Assembly: GCA_029907715.1 (NCBI GenBank)
Contig: JARYLI010000001.1
Location: 62,001 to 126,000, forward strand
Direction of reading: 5' to 3'
Source: Methanothrix sp.
GTDB taxonomy: Archaea > Halobacteriota > Methanosarcinia > Methanotrichales > Methanotrichaceae
Length of the DNA stretch: 64,000 nt
In this document: positions 25,654 to 35,765 of the stretch, piece after piece
How positions within the stretch are numbered: the first letter of the stretch is position 1
Layout: every line of letters begins with the position of its first letter
Program-made: the position numbers and the translations under genes
Notes under the pieces: model-generated
Told to the model about the DNA's origin: nothing
Database searches by the model: none
The model's input: the letters and a program-made list of their open reading frames with translations, nothing else

Positions 25654-26634
25654 TCACGGGGATCTGCCATCCTTTTCTGGCAGCGGACTCTCTCGGATCT
25701 CCCTGAGCAGCGATTCTGCAGCCCTGGCCACGGCCTCTCGTGAGCCCAGCCTCGGCCTCCAGCCGAGCTGTCTTATCGCGTCTGTTGACAGGCACATCAG
25801 CTTAACATCTCCCTTCCAGCCCCTTCCATCGATCCCGCCTGTGAATCTGTACCTCACGCCGTCCAGGCCCATCGCTTTGACGACTATGTCCGCGATCTCC
25901 CTCACATCAACGGTGTCCTGAGAGCCGATGTTGTATATGTTCACCTGCTCATCCGCATGCTCAACGCAGTGGATCATGGCATCCACGCAGTCCCTGACAT
26001 CGAGGTAGGACTTCCTCTGCGCTCCTGATCCGAGGATCTCGAGCTCTTTCGGGTTTGCCCTGAGCTTTTTTATGAAATCAACGATCACGCCGTGGTTCCC
26101 ACGCTCTCCCACTATGTTCGCGAAGCGGTATATCCACGCCTGCATATCGAATGTGTGGCAGTAAGATGATATCATCGCCTCACATGCGAGCTTCGACGCC
26201 CCGTAGAGCGATATCGGCTTCAGCGGGCCGTAGTCCTCTGGCGTCGGTATGATCTTCGCCTCCCCATAAACAGTCGATGTCGAGGTGAACGCTATTCTCC
26301 TGACCCTCGCCCGGCGCATCGCCTCCAGGAGGTTGTACGTGGTGAGGGCGTTCTGCTCGAGGTGTATCCTTGTATCAGTCTCGCCCACTGCCACAGAGGG
26401 GTTGGCAGCGAGGTGGAACACAATGTCCTTCTCCTTCACAGCATCATAGACCTCCAGCCTGTCGAGCAGATCGGCCTCTATGAGCCTGAAGCGCGGATTG
26501 GATTCGTGCGCACTGAGATACTCCCTCTTCCCTGTGCTCAGGTTGTCTATGACTGTAACCTCATTGTGTTTTATCAGCGCATCGACAAGATGAGATCCTA
26601 TGAACCCTGCACCGCCAGTTACCAGAATCGACAT
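25654..26634 (-). CDS. NAD-dependent sugar-nucleotide epimerase (GalE-like)
   Basis: This extended short-chain dehydrogenase has the Rossmann motif VTGGAGFIGSHL, followed by NLSTGKREYL, the catalytic YGASKLACE (Tyr-x3-Lys) with an upstream STSTVYG serine, and the C-terminal GWKGDVKLM. About 326 residues from ATG 26634 (alternatives 26652 and 26667). Such enzymes convert UDP-glucose and UDP-galactose or related sugars for surface glycans and glycoproteins. No glycosyltransferase lies next to it, so the exact substrate is open. Confidence 0.88.
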   Translation of the reverse strand: MSILVTGGAGFIGSHLVDALIKHNEVTVIDNLSTGKREYLSAHESNPRFRLIEADLLDRLEVYDAVKEKDIVFHLAANPSVAVGETDTRIHLEQNALTTYNLLEAMRRARVRRIAFTSTSTVYGEAKIIPTPEDYGPLKPISLYGASKLACEAMISSYCHTFDMQAWIYRFANIVGERGNHGVIVDFIKKLRANPKELEILGSGAQRKSYLDVRDCVDAMIHCVEHADEQVNIYNIGSQDTVDVREIADIVVKAMGLDGVRYRFTGGIDGRGWKGDVKLMCLSTDAIRQLGWRPRLGSREAVARAAESLLREIRESPLPEKDGRSP

Positions 26635-26742
26635 ATCTCTGAGTATGGGCATGCTTTGAGGGTACATGACAGGTATGATATATCTTTTGGAGACTGGCAG
26701 GTTTGATCGGATCCACCAGCCGCAGGCCCGTCTTCCTCATCG

Positions 26743-27294
26743 TCACACTGAACTTCTGAGCTTCAGAACGTACAGCTCCTCGAAGAAGTATCTCTCCCTG
26801 GCCACAATCTCTGTGGTGAGGCCAGACGCCTGGGCCAGCTCCATGACCTCTTCTGGCCCTGTGAGGGATGATATGAGCAGGAGTATCCTTCCACGAGGGC
26901 TCATCACATCCTTCACGCCTTTCAGAAATCTCGCTATCACCTCTCTCCCATCAGCCCCGCCGTCAAGCGCTGCTGACAGCCATTTATCGTCCTCTGAATC
27001 CAGCGCATCCTCTGCGGGCAGATACGGTGGATTGAAAAGAATGAGGTCGAACTTATAGGATATCCCGTGAAACAGATCCGCCCTGACCGCGGGTATGCCC
27101 AGGGATGCTGTTGCCTTTACAGCATGAGGATTGATATCTGTGGCCACTATGCTCCTGACCCTGCCTGCAAGGGATTCTGATATCATCCCAGAGCCGCAAC
27201 CGATCTCTATTACAGAGTCGTCTGGCCTGGCTTCAGCGATCGCAGCACGCATGAGCAGGTGCGTGTCCTCAGATGGGGGGTACACGTTCACCAT
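26743..27294 (-). CDS. HemK/Mtq2-type glutamine N5-methyltransferase
   Basis: 183 residues from ATG 27294, chosen because GGAGGCGG precedes it and the family starts with VYPPSEDTHLL. SAM motif VIEIGCGSGMISE and the diagnostic NPPYLPA at the active site fit the Mtq2/HemK clade that methylates the GGQ glutamine of release factor aRF1. The reading frame continues upstream to 27468, but that extension is low-quality sequence. Short, single-domain form typical of archaea. Confidence 0.88.
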   Translation of the reverse strand: MVNVYPPSEDTHLLMRAAIAEARPDDSVIEIGCGSGMISESLAGRVRSIVATDINPHAVKATASLGIPAVRADLFHGISYKFDLILFNPPYLPAEDALDSEDDKWLSAALDGGADGREVIARFLKGVKDVMSPRGRILLLISSLTGPEEVMELAQASGLTTEIVARERYFFEELYVLKLRSSV

Positions 27295-27460
27295 TCCGCC
27301 TCCTCTCCTCTTACACTGAAAGCATTTAGGGTTAACCTTCAACTGCATGGTCGTTTCTGGACGAAACCAGCAATCAAAGCTCTCATCCTTTTGGTAACCT
27401 CTAATGTCGCCTGTGGTGTTTCGCAGGAAAATGCTCACTGCCCGAGAGGCGTACACATCC

Positions 27461-27558
27461 CAACTCATCTGACAGAAAGTGTTTTACTGCTCCACTGCGC
27501 TTCTCGCCATCGATCTCCTGTATCCAAACCCGCAACTCATCTGGCAGAAACTGTTTTA
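27461..27558 (+). promoter_or_regulatory. Duplicated promoter-like repeat before potassium channel gene
   Basis: Two copies of a 26-bp sequence (CAACTCATCTGRCAGAAAST then GTTTTA) at 27461-27486 and 27533-27558, exactly 72 bp apart. The second copy's TGTTTTAT lies about 27-30 nt before the channel ATG at 27585, a good TATA position. Confidence 0.5.
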
Positions 27559-27584
27559 TCCGAACAGCTCATCAGCTCTCGCAA

Positions 27585-28391
27585 ATGAGCTCAGGAATCA
27601 AGCATCGTGTCCACAGACTTCTTGAGCCTGGCGATGATGAGGGGAAATACATCGACATCTTCATAGTCTGTCTCATAATCCTCAACGTTACAGCAGTGAT
27701 ACTTGAGACTGTATGGTGGATAAACGCGCGCTTTTCATATTTTTTCGACGTCTTCGAGATGTTTTCTGTCGCGGTCTTCACCGTTGAATACGTCCTCAGA
27801 GTCTGGTCATGCACAGTCGATCCCCGCTTCAGCGATCCCATCCGTGGAAGAATGAGATTCATGGTATCACCGCTTGCAGTTGTTGATCTGCTTGCGTTCC
27901 TTCCGTTTTACCTTCCCTTGCTGCTTCCGGACACGAGGGTTCTCAGAGCGGTTCGTCTCTTCCGGCTGCTCAGAATCATGAAGTTTGCGAGATATTCGGA
28001 GTCGGTCGATCTTTTCGCCGATGTTATCAGGATGAAGAAGGATGAGCTTCTGCTGGTCTTCGTATCCATACTGATACTTCTCCTGGTCTCCTCGACTCTT
28101 ATGTACGAGGTGGAGCATGATGCACAGCCCGATAAGTTCTCATCGATACCAGCAGCCATGTGGTGGGGGCTGGTGACGCTGGCAACAGTCGGCTACGGCG
28201 ATGTATATCCTGTAACGCCAGCTGGCAAGCTAATAGGCTCTGTGGTCGTGATGCTTGGTATAGGTCTCTTCGCTCTGCCAGCAGGTATAATCGCATCCGG
28301 CTTCACCGAGGCCCTTCAGAGGAGAAGGGAGAGTCATGAGATTGTATGCCCCCACTGTGGAAAACCGATAAAAGAGTTGATGATAAGGTAA
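27585..28391 (+). CDS. Six-helix voltage-gated-type potassium channel
   Basis: The 268-residue membrane channel has helices S1-S6 between about residues 20 and 235. S4 carries regularly spaced arginines in LRAVRLFRLLRIMKF, and the selectivity filter TVGYGDVYP lies between S5 and S6. The C-terminal tail ends in CPHCGKPI, a half zinc-ribbon-like knuckle that is unusual. It should let potassium cross the membrane in response to voltage. It is compact, like KvAP and bacterial Kv homologues. Convergent with pyrG, whose stop is 8 bp away. Confidence 0.92.
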   Translation: MSSGIKHRVHRLLEPGDDEGKYIDIFIVCLIILNVTAVILETVWWINARFSYFFDVFEMFSVAVFTVEYVLRVWSCTVDPRFSDPIRGRMRFMVSPLAVVDLLAFLPFYLPLLLPDTRVLRAVRLFRLLRIMKFARYSESVDLFADVIRMKKDELLLVFVSILILLLVSSTLMYEVEHDAQPDKFSSIPAAMWWGLVTLATVGYGDVYPVTPAGKLIGSVVVMLGIGLFALPAGIIASGFTEALQRRRESHEIVCPHCGKPIKELMIR

Positions 28392-28399
28392 CGCTCGTC

Positions 28400-30040
28400 T
28401 CACGCGGTCAGTTCGAGTGTGCACGCTGATCCTGGTCTTCTGAGCCGCTGTGTCTTCATCGCCTCGACGAATGCCAGGAACGGAGGCGATGGCCTGCCCG
28501 GTCTTGACCTCATCTCAGGATGGAACTGGCATGCGAAGAAGAACGGATGTCCCGGGATCTCCAGGATCTCCATCAGATCCCCGTTTCTTCCTGAGAAGAG
28601 AAGCCCGTTCTTCTCGAGTATCTCGATGTATGCTGGATTCACCTCATACCTGTGCCTGTGACGCTCCACGATCTCTGTGGTGCCGTAGATCCTGTGGGCG
28701 AGGGTGCCCTCGAGGAGATGCGCCGGATAGTTGCCCAGCCGCATAGTCGCCCCCATCTGCCTGACCTTCTCCTGCTCGGGGAGCAACGCGATGACAGGAT
28801 GAGGCGTCTCGCCGAACTCTGTGCTCGACGCACCCTCGAGACCGCAGACGTTCCGGGCGAACTCTATGACTGCGAGCTGCATTCCGAAACATATCCCGAG
28901 GTACGGTATTCCCTTCTCCCTGGCATACCTTATGGCGTTCATCTTTCCCTCTGTGCCGCGAACCCCGAATCCACCCGGGACAAGTATGCCGTCGAAGTCC
29001 CTCAGCAACTTCTCGGGCTGAGCCCTCTCGAGATCCTCGGCATCTATCCAGGAGATCTCTGGCATCGCCCCTGCCTCGATGCCCGCATGCTTCAGCGCCT
29101 CGCGTATCGAGAGGTAGGCATCCTTCATCGGATCCGTGCACTGTGATCCTGATGTGTACTTTCCAACAAGAGCCATGCTGACCTTCTCCCTGACCGCGTC
29201 CATCCTCTGAACGAGATCGTACCAGTCCCTCCGCTCCTCCAGTGGGAACAATCGCATGGCCTTCATGATATATTTAGTTAGACCCTCGGCCTCGAGCTGG
29301 AGCGGAACCCTGTAGATGTCATCCGAATCATGCCCGCTGATGACAGCCTCTATTGGAACATCACAGAAGTGCGCGATCTTCGCCTTCGTCTCTGGGAGCA
29401 GTGGCTTCTTGCACCTCACCACTATCATGTCTGGCTGAAGCCCCAGCTCGCGCATCTCCTTTACGCTGTGCTGCGTTGGCTTTGTCTTCTGCTCGCCATC
29501 AGAGGTCATCGGCGCGAGCGTCACATGGACAAAGAATATGTTTCCAGACTCCTCATACTTCAGCTGCCTCATCGCCTCCAGGAACGGCATCGACTCTATG
29601 TCGCCAACGGTTCCGCCAACCTCGATGAGACAGATCTCGCTCCCTCCGGTCCTCGATACCTGGCGTATGCGCCTCTTTATCTCATCCGTTATGTGCGGTA
29701 TTATCTGAACGGTCTTTCCCAGGTACTCGCCGCGCCGCTCCTTCTCGATGACCGTGCTGTAGACCTTTCCGGTTGTGATGTTGTGATCTCTCGTGAGCTC
29801 TATGTCGAGAAACCGCTCGTAGTTGCCGAGGTCGAGATCCACCTCGCCGCCGTCCTTGAGCACGTACACCTCGCCGTGCTGGAACGGGCTCATGAGCCCT
29901 GCGTCTATGTTGATGTAGGGGTCTATCTTTATGGCAGTGACCCTGTACCCCTTGTTCATGAGCAGCCTGCCTATCGAGGCTGCAGTTATGCCCTTGCCAA
30001 GCCCGCTCATCACCCCGCCGGTGACCACGATGTACCTCAA
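28400..30040 (-). CDS. pyrG: CTP synthase
   Basis: The 546-residue enzyme makes CTP from UTP, ATP and glutamine. N-terminal synthetase domain starts [21 protein letters not shown]-terminal class I glutamine amidotransferase has [12 protein letters not shown] with the nucleophilic cysteine and [11 protein letters not shown] with the catalytic histidine. The TTG at 30040 is chosen because family members start with (M)(K/R)YI-VTGG and GTGATC just before it fits the ribosome anti-SD; a frame from ATG 30055 adds five residues. Confidence 0.95.
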   Translation of the reverse strand: MRYIVVTGGVMSGLGKGITAASIGRLLMNKGYRVTAIKIDPYINIDAGLMSPFQHGEVYVLKDGGEVDLDLGNYERFLDIELTRDHNITTGKVYSTVIEKERRGEYLGKTVQIIPHITDEIKRRIRQVSRTGGSEICLIEVGGTVGDIESMPFLEAMRQLKYEESGNIFFVHVTLAPMTSDGEQKTKPTQHSVKEMRELGLQPDMIVVRCKKPLLPETKAKIAHFCDVPIEAVISGHDSDDIYRVPLQLEAEGLTKYIMKAMRLFPLEERRDWYDLVQRMDAVREKVSMALVGKYTSGSQCTDPMKDAYLSIREALKHAGIEAGAMPEISWIDAEDLERAQPEKLLRDFDGILVPGGFGVRGTEGKMNAIRYAREKGIPYLGICFGMQLAVIEFARNVCGLEGASSTEFGETPHPVIALLPEQEKVRQMGATMRLGNYPAHLLEGTLAHRIYGTTEIVERHRHRYEVNPAYIEILEKNGLLFSGRNGDLMEILEIPGHPFFFACQFHPEMRSRPGRPSPPFLAFVEAMKTQRLRRPGSACTLELTA

Positions 30041-30061
30041 ACAGATCACTCTCATCCAGAG

Positions 30062-30748
30062 CTAAGATCTCAGCATGGTAGCTGTACCATAGATGATAAG
30101 GCTGACGATCATCATGGATGTTGCGAGCGCTCCGTGGAAGAGCGGCAGGGTTCTGGTGTGGAATGTAAGCACCATGAGCATGATGGTTGCTGCCAGGATC
30201 AGGGCGACAGGAACCAGATCCATGCTGTACCTGCCATATCCGGTGACCGGCTCATATCTATCAATACTCTCGCCATCGCGCGAACCGGTCCAGGAGTTGT
30301 GGCGATAGTACTGATCGCTTTTGTAGTAACCCTCATCGCGCTGTTCATCATCATCGTATCCATCACCGTAATCATCGTGGCTCTCGTTCTCCCTCAGACC
30401 CTCATCCTCGCTGTCATCTCTGTACATGCCATCAGCCTCCAGGGTCACCGGAATTTTTTTGGTGGCGGTGTCAGTAATTAGCAGCACATCTCCGCTCACC
30501 GTCTCAGCGGTCTCAGGCATCCTCACCGATATCGGGATCATCTCCTCGAGCACTATGTAGTGGTTCATCTTCTCGGGTTTTACGTAGCGGATGATGCCCT
30601 GATCCGTTTTAACAACCAGGTTGGTCGGCTCGCCGAGGTTGACAACACGTAGATGTATCTCATCGCTGCCGCCCGGAGGCAGCCTCAGGGATATCGGCTC
30701 CGGCTCGCCCTCACCTGCGCTGTCGTTTATCCTGATCACGTACTCCAT
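30062..30748 (-). CDS. Membrane protein with extracytoplasmic-type beta domain, unknown function
   Basis: About 228 residues from ATG 30748 (another start at 30769). Residues 1-110 look like an Ig-like or cupredoxin-like beta domain (LRLPPGGSDEIHLRVVNLGE). A highly acidic and Tyr-rich linker (DDYGDGYDDDEQRDEGYYKSD) follows, then two C-terminal transmembrane helices (about 175-225). No signal peptide. It lies just upstream of pyrG in the same direction, 21 bp apart, and a Trm112-like gene is behind. Function not recognised. Confidence 0.7.
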   Translation of the reverse strand: MEYVIRINDSAGEGEPEPISLRLPPGGSDEIHLRVVNLGEPTNLVVKTDQGIIRYVKPEKMNHYIVLEEMIPISVRMPETAETVSGDVLLITDTATKKIPVTLEADGMYRDDSEDEGLRENESHDDYGDGYDDDEQRDEGYYKSDQYYRHNSWTGSRDGESIDRYEPVTGYGRYSMDLVPVALILAATIMLMVLTFHTRTLPLFHGALATSMMIVSLIIYGTATMLRS

Positions 30749-30794
30749 CCAGGATAAAGATGCGATCATATTTTATAAATATTTCTCTAGTGTA

Positions 30795-30983
30795 TTAACG
30801 CCTCTCGCGGAGCTCCGGCGGCAGCATGTTGGGTATTCCCTCTTCTATCGGATACACCTCGCCACAGGATCTGCACGTGAGCCTTCCAGTGAGTATCTCC
30901 CTCTCGTTCTCCTCGAAGACCTCGAGTTCGAGATCTCCCCTGCAAACAGGGCATACAAGTATCTCCATCAGATCACGTCTCAT
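30795..30983 (-). CDS. Trm112-like zinc-binding protein
   Basis: 62 residues: MEILVCPVCRGDLEL and LTCRSCGEVYPIEEGIPNML give the two CPxC/CxxC knuckles and the IPNML motif of the Trm112 family. Archaeal Trm112 is an activating partner of several RNA and protein methyltransferases, including Mtq2-type enzymes; the Mtq2-like gene at 26.7 kb is a plausible partner. Initiation at 30983 or ATG 30968. Confidence 0.85.
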   Translation of the reverse strand: MRRDLMEILVCPVCRGDLELEVFEENEREILTGRLTCRSCGEVYPIEEGIPNMLPPELRERR

Positions 30984-31183
30984 GATCCCTCATGAGATGC
31001 CCATGGAGATCAAACTTCCTGCCAGTGGAGGCGCTTGGATAGCGTCTGGATCGGTTGCCCGCATCGGGAGGTTAATCCTGGAAAATCACAGCTCAGGTGG
31101 GGGTAAGCTGGAAGCCCCCTCCAGAGCGCAGAAGCGGCCCCCCCAGCCCCTCGGCCCGACGTTCTCGTTAATGTGTCACGGGA

Positions 31184-31528
31184 TCAGAGCAGGCTGAGCC
31201 TGCCGGTCACCCTGTCCATGAGCTCGTCCGGAGCCGGCCCGAGGCCCAGGGCTGTCACGGTTCCGGGAGGTACCTCTGTGAGGCCTGCATCCCTGACGAT
31301 GGCAGCCGGTATCCCCAGGGATTCTGCCTCTGCCCTGAGCCTGAAGAGGTGCTCCTCATCTCTACCCCTGAGGACGATCTTCCTCATGCCCTCATCCTTC
31401 CACTGCTCGACGACATCCTTTCTGGCGAGCTCCATTGCCATTATCGAAGCATGCGCCACTTGGACTGCGAGCTTTCCTGTTGATAGCCTCAGATCGTCCC
31501 TGACAACTATGCACTGCTTGAGCGGCAT
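31184..31528 (-). CDS. pth2: Peptidyl-tRNA hydrolase, Pth2 type
   Basis: The 114-residue enzyme frees tRNA from stalled peptidyl-tRNA. The archaeal/eukaryotic Pth2 hallmarks are all present: [20 protein letters not shown] with the catalytic lysine, AHAS, and the C-terminal [15 protein letters not shown]. Full length. It begins 9 bp after the upstream membrane protein gene and is the last gene of the operon that starts with the RND exporter. Confidence 0.95.
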   Translation of the reverse strand: MPLKQCIVVRDDLRLSTGKLAVQVAHASIMAMELARKDVVEQWKDEGMRKIVLRGRDEEHLFRLRAEAESLGIPAAIVRDAGLTEVPPGTVTALGLGPAPDELMDRVTGRLSLL

Positions 31529-31536
31529 GCTTAACC

Positions 31537-32571
31537 TCAGGCTTTATTCGCTCTCCTCCTGTAGATGTAAGCACCTGCGCCGCCCAGGATCACAAGAACC
31601 GCAAGCGCTGGGAACATCATCGATCTGGACGCGGGCTCCACTCTCACGGGAATCTTCATGCTCTCCGAGATCACGGTATCCCCTCTCACATCGGTGTACT
31701 TGATCTCGCTGTTGATGCCGTACTCCTTCGGGGTTGCATCCGAGTCCACATCGAGGCGGAAGACCACGGTCGCCTCCTCGCCAGGCCCGAGATCACCTAT
31801 GTAGGCCTGGTCGTCGGTGGACGAGAACGGCTTGAATATGCTAAGCCTGGCAATGGCGTCGCTCACACCCTCCTCACCGATGTTTTTATAGGTAACCTGC
31901 AGCTCCTCCTTCTTGGCTCCAGCCCTGAGGACCCCCTTGACGTCAGTGATCACGAAGTCCGCCCTCTTCTTCACGACGACAGGCACGATCACCGTCTGGT
32001 TCGCCTTCTGGTACCAGTAGGCTGCCCTGAACCCTATGAGGTTGTTTGTAGCTGGATCGAACTTGTTCGCATCGACCTGCACATTGTACTGGTAGTCGTA
32101 CTTCAGATTGAGCTGGAGGGGGTACACGCCAGCCGGTGCGTGCTTTCCTATCTTTATTGTGAATTTGAGCGGATTCTTTGTCTTGTCACCGGATTTGAGG
32201 GATTCCACAACCTGATCGCCGGACTTGACCTCGATCTGGTCGCTCTCCGACACCAGAGTTGCAACTATCCCTATGGCAGTGGTCTTGGCCTGCTCCAGCT
32301 CCTGCTCTTTGGCTGCGAGCGCCATCTCCATGGGGGTGTAGGCTGTCTTGTCCTTCTCGAAGCTCAGGAACCTGCCGTAGTTTATCAGATCGATGTAGAG
32401 CGTGACTGTATCCCCTTTATCGAACTCGTTCGTGCCGCTTATTGCAGCGGTCAGGTTTGGTGATCCGTACATGTTCCAGTAGTTCTCACCCTCGATCACT
32501 GGAGGGATGTAGTTGCTCTGGCCCATCGCTGGGACAATAAGGATCAACAGCATTATCATCTCGTATCTCAT
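31537..32571 (-). CDS. Secreted membrane-anchored CARDB/COG1361-type protein
   Basis: About 344 residues from ATG 32571, which shares one base with the RND stop (TGATG), so translation is coupled. It has a signal peptide ([11 protein letters not shown]), two or three beta-sandwich domains of the S-layer-related COG1361 kind (for example [20 protein letters not shown]), and a C-terminal membrane anchor [20 protein letters not shown] followed by RRRAN. Proteins like this accompany archaeal RND exporters and probably form an extracytoplasmic adaptor. Confidence 0.82.
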   Translation of the reverse strand: MRYEMIMLLILIVPAMGQSNYIPPVIEGENYWNMYGSPNLTAAISGTNEFDKGDTVTLYIDLINYGRFLSFEKDKTAYTPMEMALAAKEQELEQAKTTAIGIVATLVSESDQIEVKSGDQVVESLKSGDKTKNPLKFTIKIGKHAPAGVYPLQLNLKYDYQYNVQVDANKFDPATNNLIGFRAAYWYQKANQTVIVPVVVKKRADFVITDVKGVLRAGAKKEELQVTYKNIGEEGVSDAIARLSIFKPFSSTDDQAYIGDLGPGEEATVVFRLDVDSDATPKEYGINSEIKYTDVRGDTVISESMKIPVRVEPASRSMMFPALAVLVILGGAGAYIYRRRANKA

Positions 32572-34898
32572 CAAACTGCACCTGCGCATCTTTTTCTAAG
32601 CAAATCGAATATCGTGTTCATCCTCTGGATTCTCTCCCGCTCTCTTTCAAGCTGAACGAGAAGCACGGGAAATACTGTGAATGTTGTGATAAGAGCGAAT
32701 ATCACAGCCAGCACGGTCACTGTGCCGAAGTTGTTGGTTATGACGAATGGAGATGTTATGAGTGCCCCGAAGCCGAAGACCGTGGTCAGGCCGGATGCAA
32801 CCAGCGCGGATCCTATGCTCGACGATGCCTTCGACATCGCCTGGTCGATATCATTGCACCTCTTGAGCTCCTCGTAGAACCTCTCCATCATGAGTATGGA
32901 GTACTCAGAACCCACACCCAGGATCAGGGCTCCCAGCGTCGCAGTCAGCGGGGTGTACTTCATGCCGGTGACATACATCACCCCGCCCATCCAGCCTATC
33001 ACGACGAGCATTGGCAGGACCGGCACAATCGCCTTTATCAGATCCCTGTATATCAGGAGGAGCATTAAGAATATCACGACCAGCCCGAAGAGGGTCATCT
33101 CTGTCCTCCCGGTGGTGAGCGCCTCGATCACTGTCGTCATCACAACCAGGTTGCCTGTTATCACAACGCCGGTTCCAGGAGGCACGCCAAACCACTCGAC
33201 GTCCCTGTACATTTCTTTTATGAGACGGTCGACCCCCTCTTCCCCAAGGTCCCGCAGCGCGTTGCCTATGTTGATGTCCATTACGGCTGTGTCATGCCCG
33301 TCTATGTACCTGTCTTTCATCGAAGATGGCATTATGCTGAGCAGATATCTTGTTGAGGTCGCGTCCTCTGGTATGGAGCCGTTGTTCAGCATTCTCATAT
33401 AGCCGGCAACGCTGTTGACGTAGTACACCTGCTGCCTCGACTCCGTGATGTAATCTCCGAACTCGTTCATCCACTCCAGCATCTTCGGATCTGTTATGTC
33501 ATCTCCCTGGACGATTATGTTGAGCTCATCGCTCCCTCCGAATATGTCGACGAGGTGCCTGAACTGGACCAGGGGAGGAAGATCCTGAGGCATGTAGTTC
33601 TTGAAATCCGTATCCACAGGAACTAGGGTATCGGAGTAAACCCCTGCAAGCGACAGAAGCAGGGCGAGCAGGATTATCAGAGTCCCGCGCCTGAGCGAAA
33701 ACCTGACGATGAATCTTACAGCTCTGCCGATGGTCGTCTCACCGACCGTGCTCTCAGATGCATCAGCTCTCTTCCTGTTCTTTCTGTTGTTTCCGCTCCT
33801 CTCCGCAGCGTAGAGAACCGTTATCCCAACAAAGAGGGCTGAGATGTAGCACATTATGAGCCCTATGAGACACAGGACCCCGAACTCCCTGATCATGGGC
33901 ACGGTTGAGGTGAAGAGCGAAAAGAATCCAGCTGCTGTTATCGCCAGCGCTATCAGGACCGCCGGCGCGGTGTGGGCCACGGTCTCAACGACCGCTTTTT
34001 TTATCGACCCTCCCTTCGAGAACTCCTCCTCGATCCTGTTGTGGAACTGTATCGCATAATCTATGCCGATGCCGATGAGTATCGGGAATGCCGACATCGA
34101 TATCATAGTCATCGGGATGTGAAGCAGCCCCATTATCCCGAATGTCCAGATTATGCCCAGAAAGACTATCGGCAGGGGGAGGAGCGGCCAGTTGACATGA
34201 CGGAAGACGAGCAGAAGCGCCAGGATCATGAGGACGCCAGATGCGCCAAGCAGGCTTGCATTGCTCTTGGACATCTCATTCTTTATGGCCACACCAAGCG
34301 CTGCATTTCCTGTGACTATGACGCCCACCCCTGGGGGAAACTCGGCCATGGCCACCGCTCTCTCGGTCTCGCGCAGGACCTCCTCGCGCTCCCCCTCCGT
34401 GAGAGTGAGCGGTATCTCTATCGAGAGTATCGTGTGCCTTCTGTCCGGAAGTATGTTCTGCAGCATCCTGGCATCCCCTTTGAGCAGGAGCGTGTCTATC
34501 GCGCTCTGTTCATCTGGAATGTATCTCCTTCCTATCTCCCTCTCTGCAGCGATCTTTATGATCTGCGATATGCCCGTGACAGAGATGACATCCGGCACAG
34601 ACTCCATCTGCACAGCAAGCCTGTCCATCGCCTTCAGGACCTCAGGAGCTGTCACATCATCTCCCTCGATCACCACAGTTATCGACTCTGTTGCGAACCG
34701 CTCCTTGAAGAGGTGCTCATAGGTCTGGTACAGCATCGATCCCTTGTCCACAAAGTCCTCTGTTCTCATCCCATGCATCTCGATCTGCTGGGCGTAATGA
34801 AGCGACAGAAGTGTGAGAAGAACTGCAGCGATGAGTATGAGCTCAGGATTCTTTGCGATCCAGCAACCAAGCCGCTCTTTTCTGTCTATGGGCCTCAC
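32571..34898 (-). CDS. RND/MMPL-superfamily membrane exporter
   Basis: This 775-residue transporter has the duplicated six-helix plan: TM1 near residue 20, a large external loop (about 45-215), five helices (about 220-370), then a repeat with TM7 near 405, a second loop and helices to about 760. FPILIGIGIDYAIQFHNR and ALILGVGSEYSILMMERF are the paired TM4/TM10-type motifs with the charged residues used in proton coupling. Likely substrates are lipids or hydrophobic compounds. GTG start at 34898; a regulator gene diverges from it with 81 bp between. Confidence 0.92.
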   Translation of the reverse strand: MRPIDRKERLGCWIAKNPELILIAAVLLTLLSLHYAQQIEMHGMRTEDFVDKGSMLYQTYEHLFKERFATESITVVIEGDDVTAPEVLKAMDRLAVQMESVPDVISVTGISQIIKIAAEREIGRRYIPDEQSAIDTLLLKGDARMLQNILPDRRHTILSIEIPLTLTEGEREEVLRETERAVAMAEFPPGVGVIVTGNAALGVAIKNEMSKSNASLLGASGVLMILALLLVFRHVNWPLLPLPIVFLGIIWTFGIMGLLHIPMTMISMSAFPILIGIGIDYAIQFHNRIEEEFSKGGSIKKAVVETVAHTAPAVLIALAITAAGFFSLFTSTVPMIREFGVLCLIGLIMCYISALFVGITVLYAAERSGNNRKNRKRADASESTVGETTIGRAVRFIVRFSLRRGTLIILLALLLSLAGVYSDTLVPVDTDFKNYMPQDLPPLVQFRHLVDIFGGSDELNIIVQGDDITDPKMLEWMNEFGDYITESRQQVYYVNSVAGYMRMLNNGSIPEDATSTRYLLSIMPSSMKDRYIDGHDTAVMDINIGNALRDLGEEGVDRLIKEMYRDVEWFGVPPGTGVVITGNLVVMTTVIEALTTGRTEMTLFGLVVIFLMLLLIYRDLIKAIVPVLPMLVVIGWMGGVMYVTGMKYTPLTATLGALILGVGSEYSILMMERFYEELKRCNDIDQAMSKASSSIGSALVASGLTTVFGFGALITSPFVITNNFGTVTVLAVIFALITTFTVFPVLLVQLERERERIQRMNTIFDLLRKRCAGAV

Positions 34899-34952
34899 CC
34901 GCTATGATTTGATATGTACAGAGATTACAGAACGTGCAGTTTTTACGAAAAG

Positions 34953-34959
34953 TATTTAA
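34953..34959 (+). promoter_or_regulatory. TATA box of divergent regulator gene
   Basis: TATTTAA preceded by CGAAAAG (BRE-like purines) lies 21-27 nt before ATG 34980, predicting a leaderless transcript. Confidence 0.6.
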
Positions 34960-34979
34960 CGCTTCCGGCTCAGGTTCGG

Positions 34980-35489
34980 ATGATGAACCGGGATATCGAG
35001 GAGATCAGGAGATACATCACGGATGCGTGTGTTCAGATCGCGAGAATGCGGGGGTACAGCGATGCGCTTGGGGTGCTGAGGGGAATTCTGATGCTCTCTG
35101 AAACACCTCTGTCCCTTGATGATCTGGTCGAGCTCACCGGTTACAGCAAGTCCACCGTGAGCACGAACATGAGCATTCTTGAGGGCCTCGGCGTTGCGAA
35201 GAGGGTGATAACGCCAGGAGAGAAGAGGTACAGATACATACCGGTGACCGACACAGACATGCTCAGAAATGCGATGATGAACCACGTCAGGAGGGAGATC
35301 AGCACGCTCATGTCGGCGCTCGATCGTGCGGAAAAAGCGCTTTCATGCGCTGATAGCCCGGAGGCAGGGCAGATCAGAGAGAGGATCAACGGGATAAGGA
35401 ACTTCTACAGCAAGACAGACCGTCTTCTGAACCTCATACAGAAATACGATGTCGACAGGCTCATTGAGATCCTGGAGAGGAGCGGGTAA
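34980..35489 (+). CDS. GbsR/MarR-like winged-helix transcription regulator
   Basis: About 169 residues. Helix-turn-helix LSLDDLVELTGYSKSTVSTNMSILEGLGVAKR (about 38-70), a wing strand with EKRYRYIP, and a C-terminal dimerising helical region (about 95-169), the GbsR arrangement. ATG 34980 is chosen from its TATA spacing; 34983 is an alternative. The divergent position next to an RND exporter, with only 81 bp between, suggests it represses that exporter and itself, as many MarR-type proteins do. Ligand unknown. Confidence 0.82.
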   Translation: MMNRDIEEIRRYITDACVQIARMRGYSDALGVLRGILMLSETPLSLDDLVELTGYSKSTVSTNMSILEGLGVAKRVITPGEKRYRYIPVTDTDMLRNAMMNHVRREISTLMSALDRAEKALSCADSPEAGQIRERINGIRNFYSKTDRLLNLIQKYDVDRLIEILERSG

Positions 35490-35591
35490 GCCCCAGGGGG
35501 TATCTACACGTAGGTGTGCGTGGATGCATGCTGCAGGGCGTGGAAACGCCAGTCCCCAATTTCAGGAGCTGGGCCTGGGGCGACACCACGC

Positions 35592-35765
35592 TCACACTGA
35601 GTACTTCTTGACACGCTTCACGTTCCTGGACCTGCAGCTTGGACAGGAAGGTATAACACCCAGTCCTTTGAATCGGTTGCCGCAGTCCAGGCAGGTGTAT
35701 TCCTTCGCCAGTATATGCTCCTCATCCCCCACATTGATGAGGCTGAATCCGGGACCGGAACACAT
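35592..35765 (-). CDS. 57-residue zinc-ribbon protein
   Basis: From ATG 35765, preceded by an excellent ribosome site GAGGTGATC. CLDCGNRFKG and CPSCRSRNVKRVKKY give a four-cysteine zinc ribbon with a basic C-terminal tail suited to nucleic-acid binding. TATA-like AAGTATTTAAT lies upstream on the minus strand. No closer family identity. Confidence 0.75.
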   Translation of the reverse strand: MCSGPGFSLINVGDEEHILAKEYTCLDCGNRFKGLGVIPSCPSCRSRNVKRVKKYSV

